Below are positions 44,875 to 53,831 of a stretch of 64,000 nt of DNA, in pieces. Source of the DNA: Ruegeria sp. SCSIO 43209 (GTDB lineage: Bacteria; Pseudomonadota; Alphaproteobacteria; Rhodobacterales; Rhodobacteraceae); NCBI RefSeq assembly GCF_019904295.1, contig NZ_CP065362.1, forward strand, positions 1-64,000. Reading direction: 5' to 3'. Both the position numbers and the translations under genes were made by a program. The stretch's first letter is position 1. Each line of letters begins with the position of its first letter. The notes under the pieces were generated by a model that saw only the letters and a program-made list of their open reading frames with translations, was not told the origin of the DNA and ran no database searches.

Positions 44875-44995
44875 TCTTTTTCCTCTTAGAGAATATCGTA
44901 AGCACGACTTGGAATAGACCGCTCAGTGCCATTTCAGATGTATTAGCGGTGTATGACGGTCGTGTGTGGGCGTTGCGTCTGGTCCGTAGACCAGA

Positions 44996-45403
44996 CTATC
45001 GCACCACGTGTACGGAACAGTTTGCATGCCTGACTACGCGTGCCGCTGTGGACCCCAGAAGATAATCCTGCAATCCAGGCTGGTGGCTTGCGATAACGAT
45101 GCAGTCTGCATTGTTATTCGTTGCATAATCGAGAATTCCACGGCCCGACTGTCCTTCGACAATTTCAATTTTGGAGTCCGCAACCCCGTCGACTAGTGGG
45201 CCCAGTTTGTCAGTAACGCTGGTCTTTGCGATATCCAGATGGTTTTCAGGAAGCAGGTCGCTTGTGTATTGCGGAAGGTGCTCAATGACATGCAATAGAG
45301 TAATATGACCACCATCCGAGCGGAGAGTTTGTGCGACATCCAGCGCTCTTTGCGCGTCGCGGTCGGTATCAAAGGAAACAGGGACTAGAATATTTCCATA
45401 CAT
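44996..45403 (-). CDS. Universal stress protein, UspA family
   Basis: This 135-residue single-domain Usp fold begins with YGNILVPVSFDTDRDAQRALD and ends with the ATP-binding-type motif IASHQPGLQDYLLGSTAARVVRHANCSVHVVR, which has the G-2x-G-9x-G(S/T)-like arrangement partly conserved. It lies 121 bp upstream of the adenylate kinase gene on the same strand and may be co-transcribed. It is downstream of a strong terminator for the malonate operon, so it should have its own promoter. Usp proteins of this type are induced by starvation or low oxygen in related bacteria. Confidence 0.88.
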   Translation of the reverse strand: MYGNILVPVSFDTDRDAQRALDVAQTLRSDGGHITLLHVIEHLPQYTSDLLPENHLDIAKTSVTDKLGPLVDGVADSKIEIVEGQSGRGILDYATNNNADCIVIASHQPGLQDYLLGSTAARVVRHANCSVHVVR

Positions 45404-45424
45404 TTCTGGTTCTCCAGCAGGTAG

Positions 45425-45476
45425 AAAAATTCAACAACCAGAGAAGGGAACAGGTCCGCCTGCCCTGGTTGTTGAA
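45425..45476 (-). terminator. Rho-independent terminator of the malonate operon
   Basis: TTCAACAACCAG (45430-45441) and CTGGTTGTTGAA (45465-45476) form a perfect 12-bp stem. On the minus strand the stem is followed by five T residues (A run at 45425-45429). It lies about 55 bp after the malonyl-CoA synthetase stop and separates that operon from uspA. Confidence 0.9.
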
Positions 45477-45530
45477 GTTAGGCCCGTAGCATTATCGAGA
45501 AGAGGGGCTATCGGGCCGGGGAGGGTCATC

Positions 45531-47045
45531 TTACGCTGCCACGAACATGTCTTTGTATCGGTCGCGCAGGATGTTCTTTTGAACTTTGCCCATGGTGTTG
45601 CGGGGCAGTTCGTCCAGCAGGATCAGTTTGCGTGGATGCTTGAACCGCGCCAAGCTACCGCGCACGGCCTGCATCATTGCGTCCAGATCGGGGGTTTGGC
45701 CCGGCTCTGCAACGATCACGCCCAGAACAGTTTCGCCGAAATCGGGATGTGGAACGCCCACCACGGCGCTTTCCAGCACGCCGGACTGGTCATCCAGAAC
45801 CAGCTCGATTTCTTTGGGATAGATGTTGTAACCGCCTGAAATAATAAGGTCTTTGTTGCGGCCAACAATATGAACATAGCCGTCTTCGTCGATCCGGCCC
45901 AAATCGCCAGTGATGAAGAACCCGTTCTCGCGCAGTTCGGCGGCAGTCTTCTCCGGCATCTGCCAGTAACCTTTGAACACGTTGGGCCCGCGTACCTCGA
46001 TCTCGCCGATCTCGCCCTGAGCCAGCGCATTGCCGTCTGAATCACAGATCTGCAGCTCGACCCCAGGCAATGGAAAGCCCACCGTGCCTGCGCGGCGGTC
46101 ACCGTCATAGGGGTTCGAGGTGTTCATGTTAGTTTCGGTCATGCCATAGCGTTCAAGGATGCGATGGCCGGTGCGTTCTTCGAACTGTACATGGGTTTCG
46201 GCCAGCAAGGGTGCCGAGCCTGAAACAAACAGGCGCATATGTGCGGCCAGATTCTTGGTGAAGCGGTCATCGTCCAGAAGGCGGGTGTAGAAGGTTGGCA
46301 CGCCCATCATGGTCGTGGCATTGGGCATCCGCCCGATGATCTCATCCAGATCGAACTTGGGCATAAAAACGATGCTGCTGCCTGCAGCCAGCGTGACATT
46401 GGTGGCCACGAATAGTCCGTGAGTGTGAAAGATCGGCAGTGCATGCAGCAGCACGTCGTCGGATGTGAATCGCCATTCTTTGACCAGCGTCTGTGCATTC
46501 GACAACAGGTTGTTCTGGGTCAGCATCGCACCCTTCGATCGGCCTGTGGTCCCCGATGTATAGAGGAATGCGGCCAGATCGTCGCCATCACGGTCAACGG
46601 TCTCAAAGCTGGCAGGCATTGCTGCAGCCTGCTCCATCAGGCTGCCGCTGCCATCGGCGTTCAGGGTTTCGACCTTCGCGCCAAGCTGCGCACCAACCGG
46701 GGCGAGTTTCTCTTCGCTGCGGCTGTCACAAACGATCAGCGAGGCGCCACTGTTTTCGATGAAATAGGTCAATTCATCCACAGTGTAAGCGGTATTGAGC
46801 GGCAGGAATACAAGACCTGCCTGCGCACAGGCAGCATATAGCGCCAGCGCTTCGGGCGATTTCTCGATCTGTGCCGCAACCCGGTCGCCGGGTTTCAGGC
46901 CCAGCTGCGTCGCCACATGGGCGATTTGTGCCGCGGTGCTCAGGAAGTCCTGATGGGTGATGGTCGTTCCGTCGAGCAACTGCAAAAAGGCTGTGTCTTT
47001 ACCGGCATGTGCGCCGAACAAACCGTCATAGAGAGGATTGGCCAT
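45531..47045 (-). CDS. matB: Malonyl-CoA synthetase (MatB)
   Basis: This 504-residue acyl-adenylating enzyme has the AMP-binding P-loop YTSGTTGRSKGAMLTQNNL near residue 163, YGMTETNMNTSNPYDGDR near 298 (the Met-Thr-Glu core and malonate-binding Arg region of MatB), GFFITGDLGRIDEDGYVHIVGR near 375 and the C-terminal lysine motif PRNTMGKVQKNILR. It makes malonyl-CoA from malonate, ATP and CoA in the cytoplasm. It is the last gene of the operon, five bases after the malonyl-CoA decarboxylase gene. Methylmalonate can be a side substrate of the family. Confidence 0.92.
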   Translation of the reverse strand: MANPLYDGLFGAHAGKDTAFLQLLDGTTITHQDFLSTAAQIAHVATQLGLKPGDRVAAQIEKSPEALALYAACAQAGLVFLPLNTAYTVDELTYFIENSGASLIVCDSRSEEKLAPVGAQLGAKVETLNADGSGSLMEQAAAMPASFETVDRDGDDLAAFLYTSGTTGRSKGAMLTQNNLLSNAQTLVKEWRFTSDDVLLHALPIFHTHGLFVATNVTLAAGSSIVFMPKFDLDEIIGRMPNATTMMGVPTFYTRLLDDDRFTKNLAAHMRLFVSGSAPLLAETHVQFEERTGHRILERYGMTETNMNTSNPYDGDRRAGTVGFPLPGVELQICDSDGNALAQGEIGEIEVRGPNVFKGYWQMPEKTAAELRENGFFITGDLGRIDEDGYVHIVGRNKDLIISGGYNIYPKEIELVLDDQSGVLESAVVGVPHPDFGETVLGVIVAEPGQTPDLDAMMQAVRGSLARFKHPRKLILLDELPRNTMGKVQKNILRDRYKDMFVAA

Positions 47046-47050
47046 AAGGG

Positions 47051-48307
47051 TTACCTTTCCTGTGTCGTGGTGAGAGAGGCTGACGCGGCAAGCGATTTGG
47101 CCTCGGACGAGGCGATTACCTCGCGGGTGTTGGCGAACTGTTCGTGGTTCTGCGCTACGCGGCCAAGGTCATAAAGATAGTTGACCATGGTGCCACCGGA
47201 CTGTGCCCGGCCCTTGTCCGAAACATCCGCGTCGGCATGAACCGCATGGACCAGCGCACCGTTGCCAAGATGGAACCGTGCCACCGGATCGAACGGCAGA
47301 TCGCCCCGACCTTTGGCGTTCAACAGGTAATGTGCGGCCAGTGCTTTCATCTGATCGGGCTCTTCGATGTTCCAATCGATGCCTTCCTGCGACAACCATT
47401 TGGTCAGCCCCGGAATTGGCGAGAGCGTGACGAAGGTTTTCAGCCCCGCCAACTCAGCCGACAGGTCCGAGGCCACCTGTTTGATCAGCGAATTGCCGAA
47501 AGAGATGCTGGCCAACCCGGCCTGACAGTTGGAGATCGAGTAGAACACAGCCGTATCGGCCTGATCTTCGGGCAATGGATCGCGGTCTTCGGCGAGCAAG
47601 GCCTGTACGGAACCCGGAATACCGCTGTTCAGCGCCACTTCGACAAAGATCAGCGGCTCATCAGGCATCGAGGGATGAAAAAAGGCAAAGCAGCGCCGGT
47701 CAGTGGGTTCCAGCCTGCGGCGCAGGTCATCCCAGCTGTCGATGGCATGGACCGCCTCATACGCAATGATCTTTTCCAGAATATGCGCCGGGCTTTCCCA
47801 GTTGATCGGGCGCAGCACCAGAAAGCCACGATTGAACCAGCTGGCAAACAGGTGCCGGAAGTCCAGGTCAAGCGCCTGCAATTCGGGCTCCTTGCCGCCC
47901 AGTCGCAATAGGTCGGCGCGCATCTGAACCAGCGCTCCGGTGGCACCGGGTACCCGGTTCAGACGGCGGATCATTTCCTGCCGGGCCGGTTCCACCGCAG
48001 CCGCAAAGGTGCGATAGGTCGCTTTCGAAGGGTTGCGCTCGTATTCGTCCAGTGACGAACGTACCGCCTCGGGATCGATATTCATGGCGGTGGCGAGATA
48101 GCGGAAGAACTCCAGCTTGTCGTCATCACTCAGCGTATCGAACCGGGTCAGGATTTCCTCGGCCAGCGCCAGCCCCGAAGTTTCCCCCGCTGACCCAACC
48201 AGCGCGTCGGCCAGTTCGGTCAGTGGTCGGCCATCCGGAGCCACCGCGCCGTCGCGGCGGTAACGCCGCTCGAACACGGTGGATAGAAGATCCGCCAGCA
48301 GGGTCAT
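47051..48307 (-). CDS. matA: Malonyl-CoA decarboxylase (MatA/MLYCD)
   Basis: This 418-residue enzyme has the malonyl-CoA decarboxylase fold: an N-terminal helical domain, then a GNAT-like catalytic domain. It carries FAFFHPSMPDEPLIFVEVALN near residue 214, which holds the substrate-binding histidine, and YSISNCQAGLASISFGNSLIKQV near 263 with the catalytic serine region. It converts malonyl-CoA to acetyl-CoA and CO2. It overlaps the TRAP permease gene by 4 bp. With MatB it forms the two-step malonate-to-acetyl-CoA route known from rhizobial mat operons. Confidence 0.92.
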   Translation of the reverse strand: MTLLADLLSTVFERRYRRDGAVAPDGRPLTELADALVGSAGETSGLALAEEILTRFDTLSDDDKLEFFRYLATAMNIDPEAVRSSLDEYERNPSKATYRTFAAAVEPARQEMIRRLNRVPGATGALVQMRADLLRLGGKEPELQALDLDFRHLFASWFNRGFLVLRPINWESPAHILEKIIAYEAVHAIDSWDDLRRRLEPTDRRCFAFFHPSMPDEPLIFVEVALNSGIPGSVQALLAEDRDPLPEDQADTAVFYSISNCQAGLASISFGNSLIKQVASDLSAELAGLKTFVTLSPIPGLTKWLSQEGIDWNIEEPDQMKALAAHYLLNAKGRGDLPFDPVARFHLGNGALVHAVHADADVSDKGRAQSGGTMVNYLYDLGRVAQNHEQFANTREVIASSEAKSLAASASLTTTQER

Positions 48308-49620
48308 ACCGCTGCTCCCATCACCAGGTCAGGCAGCCATGTGGCTAGACCGGGGAACAGGCACAGCAGGACAATCGCGATCACCATGCAGGCCACGAAG
48401 GGGAGAGAGCCTGTCAGGATGGTCTTGAGCGAGATGTCGGGCGCAATGCCGTTGATCACATAGAGGTTCAGGCCGACAGGGGGCGAGATCAGGCCAATCT
48501 CCATGTTGATGGTCAGTACAACCGCAAACCAGATCGGATCGAAGCCAGCGGTGGTGATAATCGGCAGCAGGATCGGTGCCGCCATCAGGATCACAGCGAC
48601 GGGCGGCAGAAAGAACCCGGCGATCAGCAGGAACACGTTGACCGCACCCATCAGAACCCAACGGTTCACGTCCAGCGTACCGATCCATTCGGCAATCGCC
48701 TGTGTGATGAACAGCGAGCTGAGCATGTAAGAGAACACACCGGCAGCGGCGATGATGAACAGGATCATCACGCTTTCCTTGGTGCTGTCGCGCAGCACGA
48801 CCCAGATGTCCTTGGGGTTCCACAGCTTGTAGATGATCATCGCGATCAGCAGGCAGAGCAGGGCACCGACAGCAGCCGTTTCCGACGGGGTGGCGATACC
48901 GCCATACATGGCGTAAAGCACACCCAGAATGATGCCGAGGAAGGGCAGCACGCGCGGCAGAATCTCGAACCGTTCGGCCCAGGTGTAGCTGCCCGAACCC
49001 AGACGGGTCGCGTCACCGGATTTCCAGGTCGAATACAGCGACCAGGCCATGAACAGACCCACCAGCATAAGGCCCGGGATCACACCGGCCAGAAACAGAC
49101 GGCCAATCGAGGTTTCGGTGGCAATACCGTAAACGATCATGGTGACCGATGGCGGGATCAGGATTCCCAGAGTACCGCCTGCAGCGATCGAACCGGCGGC
49201 GACGCCGTCAGGATAGCCACGTTTGCGCATCTCCGGGATACCCATCTTGCCGATGGCGGCACAGGTCGCGGGTGACGAACCGGACATAGCCGCAAATAGG
49301 GCACAGGCACCGAGGTTTGATACGACCAGACCGCCGGGAACACGGGTCAGCCAGCGTTCCAGCGCTTCGTACAAATCCGCTCCAGCTCTGGTAGAGGCGA
49401 TTGAGGCCCCCATGATGATGAACATCGGGATAGACAGAAGGGCGAAGTTATCGAGTTTGCCGAACAGGATTTCCGGCATCAGTTCCAGCGAGCGCGGTCC
49501 GTCAAAGACGATTAGGAACCCAGCCGAGACGATCAGCAGGCCGATGGCCACGGACACGCCCGAGAAAAGAACAAGGATGGTGGCGATGGCGACAATAGCG
49601 CCGAGCAGAAGGGGATCCAT
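48304..49620 (-). CDS. TRAP transporter large permease (DctM), malonate type
   Basis: This 438-residue inner-membrane protein has about twelve hydrophobic segments and DctM hallmarks (LLSIPMFIIMGASIASTRAG near 47, MSGSSPATCAAIGKMGIPEM near 112, GTLGILIPPSVTMIVYGIATET near 148). The C-terminal half has NMEIGLISPPVGLNLYVINGIAPD. It carries out sodium-driven import with the DctQ and DctP proteins encoded just upstream. Operon position with matA and matB points to malonate as substrate, as in the rhizobial MatPQM system. Confidence 0.92.
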   Translation of the reverse strand: MDPLLLGAIVAIATILVLFSGVSVAIGLLIVSAGFLIVFDGPRSLELMPEILFGKLDNFALLSIPMFIIMGASIASTRAGADLYEALERWLTRVPGGLVVSNLGACALFAAMSGSSPATCAAIGKMGIPEMRKRGYPDGVAAGSIAAGGTLGILIPPSVTMIVYGIATETSIGRLFLAGVIPGLMLVGLFMAWSLYSTWKSGDATRLGSGSYTWAERFEILPRVLPFLGIILGVLYAMYGGIATPSETAAVGALLCLLIAMIIYKLWNPKDIWVVLRDSTKESVMILFIIAAAGVFSYMLSSLFITQAIAEWIGTLDVNRWVLMGAVNVFLLIAGFFLPPVAVILMAAPILLPIITTAGFDPIWFAVVLTINMEIGLISPPVGLNLYVINGIAPDISLKTILTGSLPFVACMVIAIVLLCLFPGLATWLPDLVMGAAV

Positions 49621-49625
49621 CGGCT

Positions 49626-50168
49626 TTACTCCAGACCAAATGGTTTATCGATGCCAAGCAGGACGGCGACGAGATCGGCGAGCAGTTGCAACAGCAGCAG
49701 ACCAAAGCCAACTGGGATGGCGAGGTAGGGAATCCACAGGCGAACGCCCCAAACGGTGTCGGATTTCCATCCGCGCTCCCATGCGAAATGCCAATATTCG
49801 TAGCCGTAGAACAGCATGACTGAGACGATGGCGATGGACAGGACCGAAGTCAGGATCGCCATGACAAAGCGGGCTCGAGGTGCGAGCGAAATCGGGATCA
49901 GGTCAACATTCACGTGACCGCGCAGACGCTGCACATAAGGCAGACCGACCAGGGTTGCGGCGATGACCAGATAAATGACCGCTTCGGTTTGCCAAATGGT
50001 CGATTGATTCAGCACGAAGCGCACGATGATCATCTGGCAGGTGATTGCGACAGCAGCGACGATCATGCCTGCGGAACACCATCCAGCCAGAGTTGAAAGT
50101 GCAGCGACAAAGCGAAGGAAGGGATTGTTCCCTGTGTGGGAAGCAACGGCAGAGCTATGACCGGCCAT
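49626..50168 (-). CDS. TRAP transporter small permease (DctQ)
   Basis: This 180-residue protein has four predicted membrane helices and the DctQ pattern: FVLNQSTIWQTEAVIYLVIAATLVGLPYVQRLRGHVNVDLI near residues 50-90 and a late WIPYLAIPVGFGLLLLQLL. It lies 5 bp before dctM and about 100 bp after dctP, the usual P-Q-M order. It is needed for assembly of the transporter. Confidence 0.88.
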   Translation of the reverse strand: MAGHSSAVASHTGNNPFLRFVAALSTLAGWCSAGMIVAAVAITCQMIIVRFVLNQSTIWQTEAVIYLVIAATLVGLPYVQRLRGHVNVDLIPISLAPRARFVMAILTSVLSIAIVSVMLFYGYEYWHFAWERGWKSDTVWGVRLWIPYLAIPVGFGLLLLQLLADLVAVLLGIDKPFGLE

Positions 50169-50269
50169 TTGCGCCTCCTGTGATTGAGATGCAATTAAGT
50201 CTGAAGATCAGAGAAGATCAGAACCAAGATCGGATGCCGAGCGGCGGCAGGCCGCCCGGCAAGATGGGG

Positions 50270-51256
50270 TCATTCGACTGCCAGAGCCTTGTCCAGCAGG
50301 TCCTGCCCATCAGGAACCTCTTCTACGAAGGCCTTGTAAGATGTTTCCATTGCCAGCGTACGCCATGCTTCGAAGTCTTCGGCGCTCATCTCCGCAATCT
50401 CAACACCGGCGTCGGCAAAAACTTTCGCCGAGTTGGCGTCCTGTTTCTTGGCCTCTTCCAAATAGAAGGCCTGTGCCTTTTTCGATGCAGCCAGCAATGC
50501 GGCTTGCTGATCTTCGTTCAGTCCGTCGAAGGTGGATTTGTTCATCAGCAGCGGCTGATACATGAACCACAGCGCCACATCGCCGGCTGGGGTATAGCAG
50601 GCAACCTGCTCGTAGATGCGGTAGCTGACAAAGGACGAGGACGACGTGTTGGCCGCCTGCAAAACGCCGGTTTGCATGGCGTTATATATTTCTGACGACG
50701 CCATTGATGCGATCGAGGCATCAGCGCCGGCCAGCATCTGCTCAAAGGATTTACCTGCCGCGCGAGTCTGCAGGCCTGCGACATCCTCAGGGTTCGTGAT
50801 GCACTTGTCTTTACCGGCGAAGCCACCGGCCAGATAGCCATGCACCAGCACCATCACGTCGTCCTGAGCCATTTTCTCTTCCAACGCCTCCATGAAGGGC
50901 GAGTCGGCCAGACGGGCAGCGTGATCGTGGTTTTTCACCAATCCCGGCATCAGCGTCAGATTATAGGCAGGCTGCTGACCGCCGGCGTAGGACAGCGGCA
51001 GTATGGTCATATCCAATTGACCGCGGCTGAGCGGCTTGTACTGCTCGCGCGGCTTGAACAGCGATTTCGAGCCGAAAATCTTGATTTCCAGATCAACGTC
51101 CGCCGCCGCAACCTCGTCTGCAACAATCTGTGCTACTTGATGGCGAATGTCCTTGTTCGACCACTGATGTGACAGGCGCAGTTCCTCCGCTGACACCAAT
51201 GTACCTGCGGATGCAAGCGCCAACGCAGCGACGGCCGTTTTGAACACTGATTTCAT
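50270..51256 (-). CDS. TRAP transporter substrate-binding protein (DctP)
   Basis: This 328-residue periplasmic protein has a Sec signal (MKSVFKTAVAALALASAGTLVSA). The mature DctP fold shows LRLSHQWSNKDIRHQVAQIVADEV, IKIFGSKSLFKPREQYKPLSRGQLDM near 57, the substrate-carboxylate arginine in AGLQTRAAGKSFEQML near 146, and QTGVLQAANTSSSSF near 180. It is the first gene of the operon and diverges from the GntR regulator across a 138-bp region with a palindromic operator. Malonate is the inferred ligand. Confidence 0.9.
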   Translation of the reverse strand: MKSVFKTAVAALALASAGTLVSAEELRLSHQWSNKDIRHQVAQIVADEVAAADVDLEIKIFGSKSLFKPREQYKPLSRGQLDMTILPLSYAGGQQPAYNLTLMPGLVKNHDHAARLADSPFMEALEEKMAQDDVMVLVHGYLAGGFAGKDKCITNPEDVAGLQTRAAGKSFEQMLAGADASIASMASSEIYNAMQTGVLQAANTSSSSFVSYRIYEQVACYTPAGDVALWFMYQPLLMNKSTFDGLNEDQQAALLAASKKAQAFYLEEAKKQDANSAKVFADAGVEIAEMSAEDFEAWRTLAMETSYKAFVEEVPDGQDLLDKALAVE

Positions 51257-51336
51257 TTTTTCCTCCCGTTTTCAGTCCCGGATGAGCCGGGGATGAATAG
51301 AAGCATAGGGCAGTAATGTTTTTTTAGTCAAGGTTT

Positions 51337-51346
51337 TTGTATACAA
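51337..51346. promoter_or_regulatory. Palindromic GntR (FCD) operator of the malonate operon
   Basis: TTGTATACAA is a perfect 10-bp palindrome matching the TNGTNNACNA pattern bound by FCD-type GntR regulators. It lies between the divergent dctP and gntR genes, 49 bp before the regulator start, and could control both. Confidence 0.75.
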
Positions 51347-51394
51347 GATATGATTTCTTGAGTTCTCGCCTAATCACAAGTAAAACAGAAACCT

Positions 51395-52051
51395 ATGGAC
51401 CAACGACTTGCAGATACCATCGCTCAGGATTTGGAAGAGCTGATTTTTGACGGGACATTTTCGGACGGTGACCGTCTAGATGAGGTCAAACTGGCTGAGC
51501 AGTTCGGGGTCTCACGAACGCCACTTAGGGAAGCATTCCAGAGACTTGCCTTGTCGGGGTTGGTCGATCTGATAGCGCGGCGGGGCGCTTTTGTCCGACA
51601 GCCCGGCCCGGTGGAACTGATGGAGATGTTCGAGGTCATGGCCGAGCTTGAAGCCGTTTGTGGTCGACTTGCGGCGTTGCGCATTTCCGATGAAGCTTTG
51701 CTTGAACTGACCGAAGCTAACAGCAAATGCCAACTGGCCGTGGATGCGGGCAATCCCGATGCGTACTACCTGGAAAACGAGCGGTTCCATCGAATCATCT
51801 ATCAACAGTCCGGCAATGCATTCTTAGAGCAAGAAACTTCCAAGCTGCACAGAAGGCTCAAACCATTCCGTCGACAGCAGCTTCGGTTCCGTGGTCGTAT
51901 GGCCCAGTCCATGGCCGAACACGAAGAAATTGTCAGAGCCCTGAAAAAAGGCGTACCGGAAGAAACAGCGAATGCGCTGCGTGACCATGTCGCCGTACAG
52001 GGTGAGAAGTTTCGCAACCTTATGGCTTCACTAAAGAGCGCAGCTGAGTAG
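51395..52051 (+). CDS. GntR-family regulator (FCD subfamily) of malonate catabolism
   Basis: This 218-residue regulator has a winged helix (LAEQFGVSRTPLREAFQRLALSGLV near residues 34-58) and an FCD domain with probable metal-binding residues in NERFHRIIYQQSGN near 129 and DHVAVQGEKF near 200. It is divergent from the TRAP-matAB operon, and the TNGTNNACNA palindrome lies in the intergenic region. It is probably a malonate- or malonyl-CoA-responsive repressor analogous to rhizobial MatR. No other genes follow closely. Confidence 0.87.
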   Translation: MDQRLADTIAQDLEELIFDGTFSDGDRLDEVKLAEQFGVSRTPLREAFQRLALSGLVDLIARRGAFVRQPGPVELMEMFEVMAELEAVCGRLAALRISDEALLELTEANSKCQLAVDAGNPDAYYLENERFHRIIYQQSGNAFLEQETSKLHRRLKPFRRQQLRFRGRMAQSMAEHEEIVRALKKGVPEETANALRDHVAVQGEKFRNLMASLKSAAE

Positions 52052-52200
52052 CAGTTGCCGTTAATACACGCGGAATTTCATTGTGAGCGCGACTGAGCTG
52101 GTCAGCTAGCGTTGATGCCAGTGCGCCATTGAACCAGATCTCTAGTATAATCGAGTCAAATTTCGAACCCATATTGACGCGGCAGGATTTCCTGTTGTCC

Positions 52201-52219
52201 TATCCCCCTGGTAGGGATA
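52201..52219. promoter_or_regulatory. RcnR/CsoR-type operator
   Basis: The site reads TATCCCCCTGGTAGGGATA. TATCCC and GGGATA form an inverted repeat around a C/G tract, the general layout of CsoR/RcnR/FrmR operators. It ends 12 bp before the start of the regulator gene, so binding would block the regulator-exporter transcript. Confidence 0.65.
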
Positions 52220-52231
52220 TGTGGTTGTGAT

Positions 52232-52489
52232 ATGAATCACATGCACACCTCACACCCAACAATTATCGCGCGGCTTAAGCGGGCCGAAGGCCATCTTGCG
52301 AAAGTCATCAAGATGTTAGAACAGCAGAGTCCCTGCGCAGACGTCGCGCAGCAACTACACGCCGTTGAAAAAGCAGTTATGAACGCAAAACGAGCGCTTA
52401 TTCACGACCATATCGATCATTGTCTGACGGGCAGGGATGATTCCAGGCAAGCCGCGGAAGAATTGAAGAGTATTAGCAAATATCTTTGA
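52232..52489 (+). CDS. RcnR/CsoR-family metal-sensing repressor
   Basis: This 85-residue all-helical regulator of the DUF156 family has IIARLKRAEGHLAKVIKMLE near residue 11, CADVAQQLHAVEKAVMNAKRALIHDHIDHCL near 35-65 with the cysteine and histidines that form the metal site, and ELKSISKYL at the end. An N-terminal His-containing MNHMHTSHP agrees with the RcnR type (nickel/cobalt: N-terminal His plus Cys35-like ligands) better than with copper CsoR. It stands four bases before the His-tailed MFS exporter gene. A formaldehyde-sensing FrmR role is less likely because of that neighbour. Confidence 0.85.
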   Translation: MNHMHTSHPTIIARLKRAEGHLAKVIKMLEQQSPCADVAQQLHAVEKAVMNAKRALIHDHIDHCLTGRDDSRQAAEELKSISKYL

Positions 52490-52493
52490 TCCG

Positions 52494-53831
52494 ATGCTTT
52501 CAGTTCTGAAAAATCGAACATATCGCCGTCTGTTCTTCGCCCAAATCGTAGCGTTGTCGGGCACTGGTTTGGCAACAGTGGCTCTCGGTTTGCTCGCCTT
52601 TCAGCTTGCCGAAGATTCTGCTGCGTTGGTGCTGGGAACTGCGCTCACGATCAAGATGGTCGCATATGTCACGGTGGCGCCTTTAGCTGCCGCATTCTCG
52701 GAACGTCTGGACCGGCGCGCAATGTTGGTCGCGTTAGATCTGGTCAGAGCGGCAGTCGGCTTGGCGTTGCCTTTTGTTTCCGAGGTATGGCAGATTTATG
52801 TGCTGATCTTCATCCTCCAATCGGCATCCGCCGGATTCACACCGGCCTTTCAGGCAACCATTCCTGATGTCTTGCCGGATGAGAGAGAATACACCAAAGC
52901 ACTTTCTCTTTCGCGATTGGCCGTGGATATGGAGAGCTTGTTGAGCCCGATTTTGGCTGCCGCACTGCTAACGTTCATGAGCTATGACAATCTGTTCTGG
53001 GGCACCGTCTTGGGCTTCATTGCATCAGCCGTTCTGGTTGCATCCGTATTGCTGCCATCGCCGAAACCTTCCAAACCGAGAGGTATCTACGATCGGACAA
53101 CACGCGGAATGCGGTTATATCTCAGATCGCCCCGATTGCGAGGATTGCTGGCGGTAAATTGGGTCATCTCTGCTACGGGCGCCATGGTCATTGTCAACAC
53201 AGTTGTCATTGTCCGCAGTGATTTGGGATTGTCAGAAAGTGCCGTCGCTTTGGTTCTTGCCGCTTTCGGGGCAGGGTCAATGATGATGGCGATGACTATC
53301 CCGAGCTTGCTGGATCACCACAGCGCGCGCGCGGTCATGCTATCCGGTGCAATACTGAACATACTTGCATTGGCGCTATTGGCCCTCAGCGTTGTAGCCA
53401 TTCCTATATCAATGTCGACCATCATGGTTGGCTGGTTTACGATCGGCGCGGGGTACTCAGCAATGCTCACTCCTGGGGGGCGTGTTCTGACGCGGTCCGC
53501 CCATCCTGAAGATCGGCCTTCCGTGTTTGCAGCGCAGTTTGCATTGTCACACGCCTGCTGGTTGGTCTTTTACCCGGTTTCCGGCTGGTTGATCACTGAA
53601 TTCGGAACCTTGGTTACGATGCTCGTGCTGGCGGTTCTGGCGTGCCTCGGCTTGATTACGGCATGGTGTATCTGGCCAATAGACGCAGATCTACCTGTAA
53701 AGCATGAGCATCCAGATTTGCCGCCCGACCACCCTCACCTGAAAGGTGCGGGGCCACACAAACATGTGATCATCGTCGACAGTTTGCATCGCCAGCTGAC
53801 GCGCTCGGTGCGAGCCTCTGATCGCCTATGA
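52494..53831 (+). CDS. MFS transporter with His-rich tail, probable nickel/cobalt exporter
   Basis: This 445-residue major facilitator protein has twelve hydrophobic segments and the loop motif EYTKALSLSRLAVDMESLLSP near residue 128. The cytoplasmic C-terminal tail is rich in histidine (KHEHPDLPPDHPHL and GAGPHKH near 400-425), which is typical of NreB/NrsD-like metal exporters. It is coupled to the RcnR-like repressor, four bases upstream. Together they form a compact metal-resistance unit. Nickel or cobalt is the likely ion, by inference from the tail and regulator. Confidence 0.85.
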   Translation: MLSVLKNRTYRRLFFAQIVALSGTGLATVALGLLAFQLAEDSAALVLGTALTIKMVAYVTVAPLAAAFSERLDRRAMLVALDLVRAAVGLALPFVSEVWQIYVLIFILQSASAGFTPAFQATIPDVLPDEREYTKALSLSRLAVDMESLLSPILAAALLTFMSYDNLFWGTVLGFIASAVLVASVLLPSPKPSKPRGIYDRTTRGMRLYLRSPRLRGLLAVNWVISATGAMVIVNTVVIVRSDLGLSESAVALVLAAFGAGSMMMAMTIPSLLDHHSARAVMLSGAILNILALALLALSVVAIPISMSTIMVGWFTIGAGYSAMLTPGGRVLTRSAHPEDRPSVFAAQFALSHACWLVFYPVSGWLITEFGTLVTMLVLAVLACLGLITAWCIWPIDADLPVKHEHPDLPPDHPHLKGAGPHKHVIIVDSLHRQLTRSVRASDRL

